NCBI RefSeq assembly: GCF_030124375.1
Contig: NZ_JASKLS010000002.1
Span: 679,621 to 743,620, forward strand
Source: Sinorhizobium sp. 6-70
GTDB lineage: Bacteria > Pseudomonadota > Alphaproteobacteria > Rhizobiales > Rhizobiaceae
DNA length: 64,000 nt
Reading direction: 5' to 3'
Position 1 is the stretch's first letter, and every line of letters begins with the position of its first letter. The translations under genes were made by a program, and so were the position numbers. Below the pieces are notes generated by a model that saw only the letters and a program-made list of their open reading frames with translations, was not told where the DNA came from and searched no databases. Of this stretch, positions 44,615 to 52,972 are shown one piece after another.

Positions 44615-44649
44615 GCGGCTGAGCGACATGCATATCGCTCAGCAGCCGC
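44615..44649. other. long hairpin upstream of the SDR gene
   Basis: GCGGCT-GAGCGA pairs with TCGCTC-AGCCGC around an eight-base loop, with a three-base bulge. It ends 32 bases before the ATG of the SDR gene and could affect its translation or mark an RNA processing site. Confidence 0.4.
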
Positions 44650-44680
44650 TTGGAGCGATAACACAGTAAGGTCCACGTCA

Positions 44681-45682
44681 ATGTCGCGAATACTCATTAC
44701 CGGTGGCGCAGGCTTCGTTGGCTCTCATCTCGCGAGGGCTTGCGTTGCGGCTGGTCACGAGGTTCATCTCATCATCCGGCCGGGCTCAGACGACCGCCGG
44801 ATTGAGGACTTGCGCGGCGAGATCATTCGGCACAATTTCGACCTGCAGTCCGAGACGGCGCTCAAGCATTGTTTCTCCGACGTCTCCCCCGAACAAATCT
44901 TCCATCTCGCGGCCCGGCCGCGCAGGGCCGAGGCTGCGGACCTCTCCGACGTCCGCGACGGCATGCGCGAGCAGGTGCAGGTTTTGATCGGGCTGCTCAG
45001 CGCAGCGGCAGGCGCCGCCCGCCCTCCGAAAACCATGATCCGCACCGGCTCGCTTGCGGAATATGGCGCCGCGTCCGCACCCTTTCAGGAGGATATGCGC
45101 GAAATTCCGGTAAATGCCTACGGCGCCGAACTCGTCGCTGCCACGCACTTGCTCGGCGCGCTCCAGCGACGGCTACCGTTTCCAGTCGTCACCGCCCGCC
45201 TCGCTTTGGTCTACGGCGCTTCACAGTCCACTGCGTATCTGCTGCCGTGGCTGATCACACGATGCCTGGCCGGAGAGGCTTCGATGGTGCGGAACCCGCA
45301 GGATCGGCGCGATCTGATCCATGTCGACGATGCGGTCGGCGGGCTTCTCCGTTTGGCAGAGGCGCAACTGCCCGGCGGCACGATCATCAACATCGCCACG
45401 GGCTTTGCGCCCGCTATGCGCGATGTCGCCAGGCTTATAATCGCCGAAACGGGTGCTGATCCGATGCTCGTCAGCTATGGCCCGGCAGACGGTTCGTCAG
45501 GCATTCCGGACTTCCGCGCTGCCACCGCATTGGCTCGCAGCCTCCTCGGATGGAGCGCATCCACACCGCTGGCGGAAGGTCTCGTAGAGACCGTCGCATG
45601 GTATCGCGAGCAGACGCGCTCGCAAGAGCCGCTAGCCCAAATGCCGGCTGTCTCACGCCGGGAAAGAACGGGAGCTCCATAA
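44681..45682 (+). CDS. NAD(P)-dependent SDR epimerase/reductase with altered catalytic lysine
   Basis: This 333-residue extended SDR has the nucleotide loop TGGAGFVGSHL (7-17) and the serine region RTGSLAEYG (S124). By position it should reduce or epimerise the CDP-4-keto-3,6-dideoxyhexose to abequose, paratose or a relative. The catalytic tyrosine is present (Y147, VNAYGAEL), but the lysine four residues later is leucine (L151). That is unusual for an active SDR; activity may be weak or a different lysine may serve. It is separated from the rfbH-like gene by 207 bases holding several hairpins, and the next gene starts immediately after its stop. Confidence 0.85.
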   Translation: MSRILITGGAGFVGSHLARACVAAGHEVHLIIRPGSDDRRIEDLRGEIIRHNFDLQSETALKHCFSDVSPEQIFHLAARPRRAEAADLSDVRDGMREQVQVLIGLLSAAAGAARPPKTMIRTGSLAEYGAASAPFQEDMREIPVNAYGAELVAATHLLGALQRRLPFPVVTARLALVYGASQSTAYLLPWLITRCLAGEASMVRNPQDRRDLIHVDDAVGGLLRLAEAQLPGGTIINIATGFAPAMRDVARLIIAETGADPMLVSYGPADGSSGIPDFRAATALARSLLGWSASTPLAEGLVETVAWYREQTRSQEPLAQMPAVSRRERTGAP

Positions 45683-46672
45683 GTGGCCGATCTGAAGCCG
45701 TTGATTTCTGTCCTGGTGCCGGCGCTCAACGAAGAGGCGAACGTCAGGCGAGCCTATGCCGCGATTGTGGATACGTTTCGCGACCTGCCAGGCTATGATT
45801 ACGAGATCATCTTCACCGACAATCATTCCACGGACCGCACGTTCCAGATACTCCAGGAGATTGCCCGCGAGGATCGCCGCGTCCGCGTCATCCGCTTTAG
45901 CCGCAACGTGGGCTACCAACACTCGCTCCTCGTGGCCTACAAAGCCGCGACCGGCGATTGCTCGGTCCAGATCGACTGTGATCTGCAGGATCCTCCCCAC
46001 CTCATTCCGCAGATGGTCGCGCTCTGGCGCCAGGGTCACCAGGTCGTCTATGGAATCCGCCGCTCGCTGACGGACGGCTGGTTCACGGCCCTCATAAGGC
46101 GCAGCTTCTATCGGTGCATCAATGCGCTGAGCGAAGACGACCTTCCTCTGAACGCCGGCGAATTCCGTCTTGTCGACCGGCGCATCCTCGACGAATTGCG
46201 CAGGGTCGACGACACCTCGCCCTATCTGCGCGGGCTGATCAGCGCCATGGGCTTCTCGCAGATCGGCTTCGAGTACGACCGCGAGGCGCGGGTGGCTGGC
46301 GAAAGCAAATTCCCGTTCCGGGCGATGTTTACACTGGCCATGGACGGTATTCTCAATCACTCGCTGACGCCGTTGCGGATGGCGTCAATGACCAGCCTGA
46401 TCATGGGTACCGCAACCTTTGTGATGCTGATCGGCTACGTGATCGGAAAACTGATCTTCGGACAGGACTGGCCGGCGGGTTTTGCCACGACAACGATCCT
46501 CATCCTGCTCTCGATCACGTTGAACGCGATCTTCCTTGGGATCATAGGCGAATATATCGGGCGGATATTCATGCAGTCGAAGCGACGGCCGGCGCCGATA
46601 ATCGAAGCGAGCCTGAACGACGACGTGCACCCCCGTCACGAGCGGGCTGCTTCGAAACTGGGTTCAAGCTGA
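45683..46672 (+). CDS. GT2-type glycosyltransferase with C-terminal membrane helices
   Basis: This 329-residue protein resembles GtrB/DPM1-like enzymes that move a sugar to a polyprenyl phosphate. It has the ISVLVPALNEEANV start, the catalytic QIDCDLQDPP motif (about 95-104) and two C-terminal membrane segments (about 234-257 and 265-290). The start is GTG at 45683, directly after the preceding stop. A lipid-linked sugar made here could feed the GT39-like enzymes on either side, which need polyprenyl-phosphate sugars. Confidence 0.9.
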   Translation: MADLKPLISVLVPALNEEANVRRAYAAIVDTFRDLPGYDYEIIFTDNHSTDRTFQILQEIAREDRRVRVIRFSRNVGYQHSLLVAYKAATGDCSVQIDCDLQDPPHLIPQMVALWRQGHQVVYGIRRSLTDGWFTALIRRSFYRCINALSEDDLPLNAGEFRLVDRRILDELRRVDDTSPYLRGLISAMGFSQIGFEYDREARVAGESKFPFRAMFTLAMDGILNHSLTPLRMASMTSLIMGTATFVMLIGYVIGKLIFGQDWPAGFATTTILILLSITLNAIFLGIIGEYIGRIFMQSKRRPAPIIEASLNDDVHPRHERAASKLGSS

Positions 46673-46756
46673 CGCGGGATCTCCCGGCCTTGTCCGCACA
46701 TGAAGCGCGACTTCCGCGGTAATTCCAAAAGCTCGCTGTCTATGGACGGGCACTTG

Positions 46757-46802
46757 GCTACAGCACCGCGCGTCCTGTCGGACGCGCAAAGGTCGCTGTA
46801 GC
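46757..46802. repeat. nested hairpin element between convergent genes
   Basis: Outer arms GCTACAGC and GCTGTAGC and inner arms GCGCGTCC and GGACGCGC (loop TGTC) are all perfect. The inner core matches that of the hairpin at 22378-22405, so both may belong to one dispersed family. It sits in a 204-base convergent gap (46673-46876) and may also stop transcription from both sides. Confidence 0.65.
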
Positions 46803-46876
46803 ACTCTGAATTGCTGCATATGACACCGAGCTTATCTTTCGCCGGCATCCCAAACGTTTGAATCTCTAGCTTCCGC

Positions 46877-48580
46877 TCATTGTGGTGCCAAACCCGCCGG
46901 GTCGGCCTTGGCCGGAGGCTCACTTGCTGCCGGCGCGGAGCCGACCGGACGGACATAGAGGATGCTGCCACCGTAGCGGTCGGTGCCGATAGGCTCCGGC
47001 ACTCTCACGTAGCCATGCGCCAAGGCATAGGCCTTCAGGGGCTCGTCGAGCTCGCCCTCATGGCCGATCAAGATCGCGTCCGGCGGAGCGGCATCGAACA
47101 GGACGTGGACGGTGCTTGGGGAGGTGATGTTGTAGGCGGCGCGCTGCTCCGGGGAAAGATAATCACCGACCCTGAAAAAGAACGGGCCCGAGGCGAGTTG
47201 CGGATAAATTTCGAGCCCGGCATCTATCGCGTAGATCGGCGAGAGCGTCGCAACGCGCGGGCGTCCGGCATTGGTTCCGAGATGTTCGCGCATACGCGTA
47301 GCCGTGTTGTGTACCTGGATGCCGGTCCAGGTCGAAGGCGCTGCAAGCTTCGGCAAGTCCTGAAGCAACTGCGGCGCGCCGAGGAGGAAGGCACTGACGG
47401 CCAAAGCGGCGATGAGCGGACGGGCGTGCTGACGCTGTTCGGCTGTCATAGCCGCCAGCAGGCAGACCAACAGCAGGATCATGAAGGGGATGGGCGGCAT
47501 ATAATATTGCGGGAAGGCCGGCTTTACGACGAAAGAGATCAGCACGCCAAGTGCTGTCAATGCCAGCGTGATAGGCACTGGATAGACAGCGAGCTGCCGC
47601 CAGGCAGCACTCCGGTCGCGCGACAGTGCAAGCGCCGCAAAGCAATAGCAAAGCCCGACCAGGATAACCACTGAAGCACCGGTACCCCAAAGTTGGTATG
47701 CGAAGATGATCCGGCTGCGCAGAGAGAGACCCGTGACCGTCGAAGCGCGCGCCGGCTCGTTCCAATAGGCGCGGTGCGGGCCGGTAAAATATTCCACCGT
47801 GTTGAACAGGAAAGCGTCAGTGTGGGTCAAAAAATAGTAAATCGAAGGCAGGCCTGCGATGAGGCCGCCGAGCGCCATGGGCACGACCACGCGCCGGAGC
47901 CGGTCCGAGGCTTTCAAGGAGCGCGGGAGGAGAAAGGCGGCGACGACGAACGGCGGAACCACGATCACGTAGTTTACCTTGAACCCAACCGCCAGTGACA
48001 AAGATGCGCCGCACAGGAAGACATAAAGGGAGCGCCGGCGCTCGCGCTCCATAGCCAGCACGAAGAACAGAAAGCCGAAAGTCGCGAGACAAACCGGAAA
48101 GAGGTGACTGGCCACCAGCATTGGCGCGTGATCGATGAACAGCGGATTGGACACGATCAAAAGTATTGCCAGCACGGTGATCGGCAGGCTCTTGGACAAT
48201 CGCCAGGAAAGCGCTCCGAATGCCCCCAGGAAAGCCATCCAGCAAAGGAATACGGTGAAGCGTGCGGCGAGGAAATGATAGCCGGGTGAATCCCCTACGA
48301 CCAAGCTCAAGAGGATCGGCAGGTTGGGGAAATGGGCGTAGCTGACGTCCTGATAGAGTGTATACCGATCGATCAGTGCCCCAGCGCCCATGTAGATCTG
48401 CTCGTCATGTCCAATTGCCTCGGACATGACACGGGCGAATATCGCAAGGCCGAGGAGGGCGGCCGCGCCGCTAAGTGCACACCAAAGCGGAACTGACCTG
48501 CCGGCGACGTTGAGGCCAAGAGCTGCCGGTAAAGACCCGGCCTGCCGCGGGATGGATTGGTCGCCAGATGTGCTGGTCAA
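46877..48580 (-). CDS. GT39/ArnT-like membrane glycosyltransferase
   Basis: This protein of about 567 residues has 11-12 membrane segments and an IGHDEQIYMGA acidic motif in the first periplasmic loop. Its C-terminal soluble domain begins VATLSPIYAIDAGLEIYPQL and ends near SILYVRPVGS. It is a clear paralogue of the protein at 39.3-40.9 kb. The likely start is a TTG at 48580, seven bases after the flavoprotein stop and preceded by AAGGGA; an upstream extension to 48637 would overlap that gene. It is the last gene of the GtrA-flavoprotein-GT39 operon. Confidence 0.82.
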   Translation of the reverse strand: MTSTSGDQSIPRQAGSLPAALGLNVAGRSVPLWCALSGAAALLGLAIFARVMSEAIGHDEQIYMGAGALIDRYTLYQDVSYAHFPNLPILLSLVVGDSPGYHFLAARFTVFLCWMAFLGAFGALSWRLSKSLPITVLAILLIVSNPLFIDHAPMLVASHLFPVCLATFGFLFFVLAMERERRRSLYVFLCGASLSLAVGFKVNYVIVVPPFVVAAFLLPRSLKASDRLRRVVVPMALGGLIAGLPSIYYFLTHTDAFLFNTVEYFTGPHRAYWNEPARASTVTGLSLRSRIIFAYQLWGTGASVVILVGLCYCFAALALSRDRSAAWRQLAVYPVPITLALTALGVLISFVVKPAFPQYYMPPIPFMILLLVCLLAAMTAEQRQHARPLIAALAVSAFLLGAPQLLQDLPKLAAPSTWTGIQVHNTATRMREHLGTNAGRPRVATLSPIYAIDAGLEIYPQLASGPFFFRVGDYLSPEQRAAYNITSPSTVHVLFDAAPPDAILIGHEGELDEPLKAYALAHGYVRVPEPIGTDRYGGSILYVRPVGSAPAASEPPAKADPAGLAPQ

Positions 48581-48587
48581 GGTTGCG

Positions 48588-50078
48588 TTATCCCTTGTTC
48601 GGCCGGGACACCAAACGATTCCCGGCGGCTGCGCCATTTACGCCGGCCCCCAACTTCGAGCGAAGTTCCTCGACGAGGAGCCCCGCTACGAGACGTCCTT
48701 CCCGAATGGCATGGTTCGTGCCGCGATCTTCGGGATAGATCTGGGCCATCGAGGCGATCTTAAAACCTTCGATGGGGGTGTCGTTGTCGGGGATCAGCTC
48801 GGCGTAACCGGTGACTGCCAACGGCTGGGCATAGTCCGCTCTCCACACATGGTGATCGATGATCCAATCGCGGTTGAAACTAGGAAACATCCTCTGGATA
48901 TGCGGGAGGGCGAAGTGGAGCAGGTCCAAGTCGCTCATCGCGTAGACAGGGTCGTCTGTCGACAGGTACTTGGAGAGATATACGATGTGCCGGTTCTTGC
49001 CCGGCCACAAGGGCTCGAAGTTCGTGTGCTCAATAATGCCGACGAACGGAAATGATGGGTCATTGACGTTCATCCAGTAGAGTTCGGACAGGCTGTGCTT
49101 CAGCTCCAGTACCAGGCACACATTGCCGAGATAGCCGATCTTCCGCAGCCGCGCGCCATAGTCACGATCGACATGGCCCTCGATCACATCCGCAATGATC
49201 GGCAATGCCGTCGTCGCGATGACGCCGTCACAGGGCAAGAGTCCGTCGGCGCAGCGTACACCGGTGACAACACCATCTCGGACCTCCAGGCCCGTTGCCG
49301 GCATCCCGTAGCGGACATTGCCACCGCGCCGCCGGATCTCGGCGACGAGGTAATCGACCAGCGCTTTGAAGCCACCCTTGAAATACATCAGGTTCTCAGC
49401 ACCGCCCTTGCCCCGGCTGCCACCGCGCAGCAACAGCTTCGCCCAGAACCAAGCTGCCGAGACATCATAGGCATGCTTACCGAACTTGCCGAGCAGCAGC
49501 GGCTCCCAGACAACGCGGAACACCTCCTTGCCGCACAGCTTGGAGAGCCATTCCGCCGCGCTGACATGATCCAGATCCCTCCACGACTTGATGCGCCGGG
49601 CGGCCAGAACGAGCAGCCCCAATCGAAGCCGATTGATCAATGAGAGTGGCTTGAAGCGCAGCACATCGAGTGGCGTGGCAAGGCGGAACAGGCTCCCCGC
49701 ATAGTACATTCCCGTCGCAGACGGTCGAACAACCACTTCCTCGTTGAGCTCAAGCTCATCCACCAGACGCAGCAGGTGCTGATCCGTGTTGTACCAGAAG
49801 TGGTAGAAGCGCTCCAGCTGCTCGCCCTTGACCTCGAAGCAGGCGGCTAGCCCGCCAGCGACCCGATCTGCTTCCAGGACCGTTACCTGCGCGCCCTGCT
49901 TGAGCGCCTCATAGGCCGCGGCAAGACCCGTAAAACCGCCCCCGATCACGACGATCCGAGGGCTTTGGTTCGCTTGATCAGGACTTGTCGCCGCGCTCTG
50001 GACCGGTCTGTATCGTGCGCCGGTTGGCTTCGCTGTCTTCACGTCTTCGCCCTGCGTCATCTGACCCCCGATCGTCAT
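48588..50078 (-). CDS. FAD-dependent amine-oxidase-like flavoprotein
   Basis: This 496-residue protein has an N-terminal dinucleotide motif (RIVVIGGGFTGLAAAYEALK, 41-60) followed by VLEADRVAGGLAACF. It belongs to the NAD(P)/FAD oxidoreductases related to protoporphyrinogen oxidase and UDP-galactopyranose mutase. Such proteins often sit beside GtrA and GT39 genes, and a role on a lipid-linked sugar is likely but unproven. ATG 50078 overlaps the gtrA-like stop by one base (TGATG); ATG 50060 is an alternative with GGGGG upstream. Confidence 0.85.
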   Translation of the reverse strand: MTIGGQMTQGEDVKTAKPTGARYRPVQSAATSPDQANQSPRIVVIGGGFTGLAAAYEALKQGAQVTVLEADRVAGGLAACFEVKGEQLERFYHFWYNTDQHLLRLVDELELNEEVVVRPSATGMYYAGSLFRLATPLDVLRFKPLSLINRLRLGLLVLAARRIKSWRDLDHVSAAEWLSKLCGKEVFRVVWEPLLLGKFGKHAYDVSAAWFWAKLLLRGGSRGKGGAENLMYFKGGFKALVDYLVAEIRRRGGNVRYGMPATGLEVRDGVVTGVRCADGLLPCDGVIATTALPIIADVIEGHVDRDYGARLRKIGYLGNVCLVLELKHSLSELYWMNVNDPSFPFVGIIEHTNFEPLWPGKNRHIVYLSKYLSTDDPVYAMSDLDLLHFALPHIQRMFPSFNRDWIIDHHVWRADYAQPLAVTGYAELIPDNDTPIEGFKIASMAQIYPEDRGTNHAIREGRLVAGLLVEELRSKLGAGVNGAAAGNRLVSRPNKG

Positions 50079-50584
50079 CAACGTAGAACCTGACCGGCCG
50101 CCCATGCTTTTGCGTCCGGCCGGAAAACTATGTATTTGGAGGCTAAGTAGTTCCAAAGGAAAACTATCGGTATCGACGCCAGCTTTGCCGGCACCTTCTC
50201 CGCGAACTGCATGAACACGAGCACCAGCCCGGTCGATATCGTCAGCCCGATGACATTGATGGTTATAAACAGGACAAACCGCCGCGAGTGCCCTCGCCTG
50301 TGGCCCGGGCTGCGGAAGGTCCAGAAATTGTTCAGCATGTAACTCGTCACAATGGCCGCCGAAAAGGAAACCATGTTGGCGAGTGGCCCTGACAGCCCGA
50401 ATCCTGTAGCCAAAAGGATAAAGCCACCGAGGTCGACGGCGACATTGATCACCCCCACAATGCCGAAACGGATCAGCATGGGCGAAGGCAGCCAACCCCA
50501 ACGCCAGCGGCGACCGTCATGCCTGGTTGAGGGATGAAGACCGACGGCGGTCAGTGGCGACGTGTGCTGATCAGTGTCCGCCAT
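50078..50584 (-). CDS. GtrA family membrane protein
   Basis: This 168-residue protein has four membrane segments and the GtrA pattern (LIRFGIVGVINVAVDLGGF, then YMLNNFWTFR and FLWNYLASKYIVF). GtrA proteins are thought to help flip or present polyprenyl-phosphate sugars. The start is ATG 50584, with a GTG directly before it in frame and a G-rich ribosome site. It is the first gene of a three-gene operon with the flavoprotein and the GT39-like enzyme, a complete periplasmic sugar-transfer set if the GT2 at 45.7 kb supplies the donor. Confidence 0.9.
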   Translation of the reverse strand: MADTDQHTSPLTAVGLHPSTRHDGRRWRWGWLPSPMLIRFGIVGVINVAVDLGGFILLATGFGLSGPLANMVSFSAAIVTSYMLNNFWTFRSPGHRRGHSRRFVLFITINVIGLTISTGLVLVFMQFAEKVPAKLASIPIVFLWNYLASKYIVFRPDAKAWAAGQVLR

Positions 50585-51084
50585 CACGCGCCCCCCGCAC
50601 CCGTTCTAGCCCTTGCTGCGAATATGCCTTCGGGCAAATTGTTGACAACCTGTTTCAGGTTTTAAAATAACTGACTTCAAACTTTTAAAAACTTAAACGT
50701 TGCTGATCGGTGCAAGTCGTCGTTGAACCGCTATACGATACTTTATTTGAATTGCAGGGAGTCCGCAATTTATTCGACTGTCAGGTAAATCCCTAATTAT
50801 GTCCGCGATACGCAGAAGCGCCGGGAACCCTCCCCCCCGTCCCTCAATCTGTCACTAACCTTTCCGCCCAGGGTCGTGACGATTTTTGAATCGGTGCTGT
50901 GGACACGGCTGCCGTTATTGTGTTTGATAGTTCAATATTAGCGTTCAAAAATTGTAATATTTGCTGTTGCCGGTCACAAAAGCGAAAGTTGCACTGTGAC
51001 CCCTTTGAAGTTTTCGAGCGACGTAGTCGCGACAGCGGCTGCAATATACGTCGCCTTCGATCCGTTGTCCCTGGTGCATAGAAC
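50585..51084. promoter_or_regulatory. 500-base divergent intergenic region
   Basis: This is the largest gap in the window, between the gtrA-like and formyltransferase genes. It is AT-rich at 50630-50770 and 50925-50965. A plus-strand TTGACA (50642-50647) with TAAAAT (50663-50668) has a short 15-base spacing. An inverted repeat AACCTG-TTT-CAGGTT lies at 50647-50661. No open frame here looks like a real gene. Confidence 0.45.
50972..51001. promoter_or_regulatory. inverted repeat GGTCACA-N16-TGTGACC
   Basis: Perfect seven-base arms lie about 84 bases before the formyltransferase start. The half sites resemble the TGTGA/TCACA halves of CRP-type sites, but in reversed order and with a wide spacer, so a true CRP site is doubtful. 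Confidence 0.35.
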
Positions 51085-51996
51085 ATGCGTATCGTTTTCG
51101 TCGGTGCCGTCGAGGGCTCTCAAATTGCGCTGGATGCCCTTATCAAGGCGGGGCGCGTCCCATCACTGGTGATAACCCTCCCATTGGACGCGGCGGGACG
51201 CCACTCCGATTTTGTAGACATCGCGGGTCCAGCGCGGACAGCCGGAAGCGCAGTCCACTTCGCCACGGATATCAATGCGCCTGGGACGCTGGACGCCATC
51301 GCTGCGGTCGATCCGGATCTGACGTTGGTGGTCGGTTGGTCGCAGATCTGCAAGCAGCCCTTTCGCGATATTGCGGCAAAAGGCACCATCGGCTTCCATC
51401 CGGCCGCGCTGCCACGGCTTCGGGGTCGCGCCGTCATTCCCTGGACGATCTTGCACCAGGAAGACACGACCGGCTCTACTCTCTTCTGGCTGGACGATGG
51501 CGTGGATTCCGGACCGATCGTGTTGCAGCGCCTGTTCGCCGTTGCGCCCGACGAGACCGCGCGCAGTCTCTACGCGAAACACACGGCCAACCTCGCCGAA
51601 ATGGTGGTGCAAGCCGTGGCACTTGTCGAGGGCGGAGACGCGCCCCGGGCCGAGCAGGACCACGCGCAGGCAAGCTATTGCGCCAAGCGCACGGCCGATG
51701 ACGGCCTCATCGACTGGCGCAGCCCGGCCGCAGCGGTATTGCGTCTGATCCGCGCCGTCGGCGAACCCTATCCCGGGGCTTTCACCTTTCTACGCGGCGA
51801 GAAAATCCGCATCGACGCCGCCACGGCCTTCGACAATCGCGGGCGCTATATCGGTCTCGTCGGCCAGGTCCAGGCCCACACGGAACATGGTTTCGTGGTT
51901 CTTTGTGGCGACGACCAGTGCATCGAGGTGTCGGCCTGGACGTCGCCGTCCGGCAAGCGCCCGCCAGTTCACAGCAAGTTCAGCGGAGGTGCATAG
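51085..51996 (+). CDS. formyltransferase-family enzyme (Fmt/ArnA-N-like)
   Basis: This 303-residue protein has a formyltransferase domain and a smaller C-terminal domain. The family motif is GFHPAALPRLRGRAVIPW (103-120) with catalytic H105 and D141 (DGVDSG). The asparagine two residues before the histidine in Fmt and ArnA is glycine here (G103), which I recall also in some sugar-modifying homologues. It would transfer a formyl group from N10-formyl-tetrahydrofolate to an amino group, probably on a sugar nucleotide. Its stop abuts the ATG of the ATP-grasp gene. Confidence 0.85.
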   Translation: MRIVFVGAVEGSQIALDALIKAGRVPSLVITLPLDAAGRHSDFVDIAGPARTAGSAVHFATDINAPGTLDAIAAVDPDLTLVVGWSQICKQPFRDIAAKGTIGFHPAALPRLRGRAVIPWTILHQEDTTGSTLFWLDDGVDSGPIVLQRLFAVAPDETARSLYAKHTANLAEMVVQAVALVEGGDAPRAEQDHAQASYCAKRTADDGLIDWRSPAAAVLRLIRAVGEPYPGAFTFLRGEKIRIDAATAFDNRGRYIGLVGQVQAHTEHGFVVLCGDDQCIEVSAWTSPSGKRPPVHSKFSGGA

Positions 51997-52968
51997 ATGA
52001 GGGGCACATCTCTGGCGATACTGGTTTCCTCCGCCGGCAGGCGCGTCGGCCTGATCGAGTGCTTCCGCCGGGCGGCCCGCGAGATCGATCACGATCTCAA
52101 AGTACTGGCCTGCGACGCCGATCCCGATTTGAGTGCGGCCTGCCAGGTCGCCGACAAGGCCTTCAAGGTACCCAGGATCGATCACCCGGACTTCGCCGCC
52201 AGCCTACTCGACATCGCCTCGCGCCACGAGGTGCGGCTCGTGGTGCCGACGATCGATCCGGAACTGCTGCCGCTCGCGCTTGCGGCCGGTGAATTCGAGG
52301 CCATCGGCGCCCGTGTCCACGTCAGTCCGCCGTCGGTCATCAATATTGCGCGCGACAAGGCGGAGACCATGCGGGTGCTCGGCGCGGCCGGTGTGCCGGT
52401 GCCGGCCACAAGCACGTACGAGGATGTGCGCGAGCGGCCCGGCGAATGGCCATGGCCGCTCTTCATGAAGCCACGCAACGGCAGCGCGAGCCGGCTTATC
52501 CGGCTTGTGCGCACACCCGACGAGCTGCCCCAGGACGTCGAGGAACCGATGATCGTGCAAGAGTTTCTGGATGGGCCGGAATACACGATCAATGCCTTCA
52601 TCGATGCGACAGGCATGCTGAAAGCCGCCGTCGCCCATCATCGTCTGAGCATCCGGGCGGGTGAAGTGGAAAAGGGCAGGACGGTCCGCGATCCGCGTTT
52701 CACCGAAATCGCCCACCGGCTTGCCGACGCCTTGCCGGAAGCGCGCGGTGTCCTGTGCTTCCAGATTATCGCCGACCGCCAGAACGGACCGAAGGTCATC
52801 GAAATCAATGCCCGGTTCGGCGGCGGTTACCCGCTGGTCGATCGTGCCGGCGCAACCTTTGCGCGCTGGCTTCTCGAAGAAGTCGCCGGCCTGCCGAGCA
52901 GCGCGCATGATGACTGGCGCGAGGGCGTATTGATGCTGCGCTACGATGCAGCGGTCTATGGAGGGTAG
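51997..52968 (+). CDS. ATP-grasp ligase (CarB-like domain)
   Basis: This 323-residue protein is a single ATP-grasp unit with a pre-ATP-grasp Rossmann part beginning SLAILVSSAGRRVGL. Visible ATP-grasp features are LFMKPRNGSASR (nucleotide lysine and flexible loop), VQEFLDGPEYTINAF and the metal/catalytic EINARFGGGYPL. It should activate a carboxylate by phosphorylation and join it to an amine or another nucleophile. The substrate is unknown; a sugar amine or amino acid fits the context. The ATG directly follows the upstream stop. Confidence 0.87.
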   Translation: MRGTSLAILVSSAGRRVGLIECFRRAAREIDHDLKVLACDADPDLSAACQVADKAFKVPRIDHPDFAASLLDIASRHEVRLVVPTIDPELLPLALAAGEFEAIGARVHVSPPSVINIARDKAETMRVLGAAGVPVPATSTYEDVRERPGEWPWPLFMKPRNGSASRLIRLVRTPDELPQDVEEPMIVQEFLDGPEYTINAFIDATGMLKAAVAHHRLSIRAGEVEKGRTVRDPRFTEIAHRLADALPEARGVLCFQIIADRQNGPKVIEINARFGGGYPLVDRAGATFARWLLEEVAGLPSSAHDDWREGVLMLRYDAAVYGG

Positions 52969-52972
52969 GGCA

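Noticed and set aside
50844..51086. Minus-strand frame of 80 codons in the 500-base gap
   Set aside because: The composition is biased toward Arg, Ser and Thr and it lies across the probable promoter of the formyltransferase gene; there is no ribosome site.
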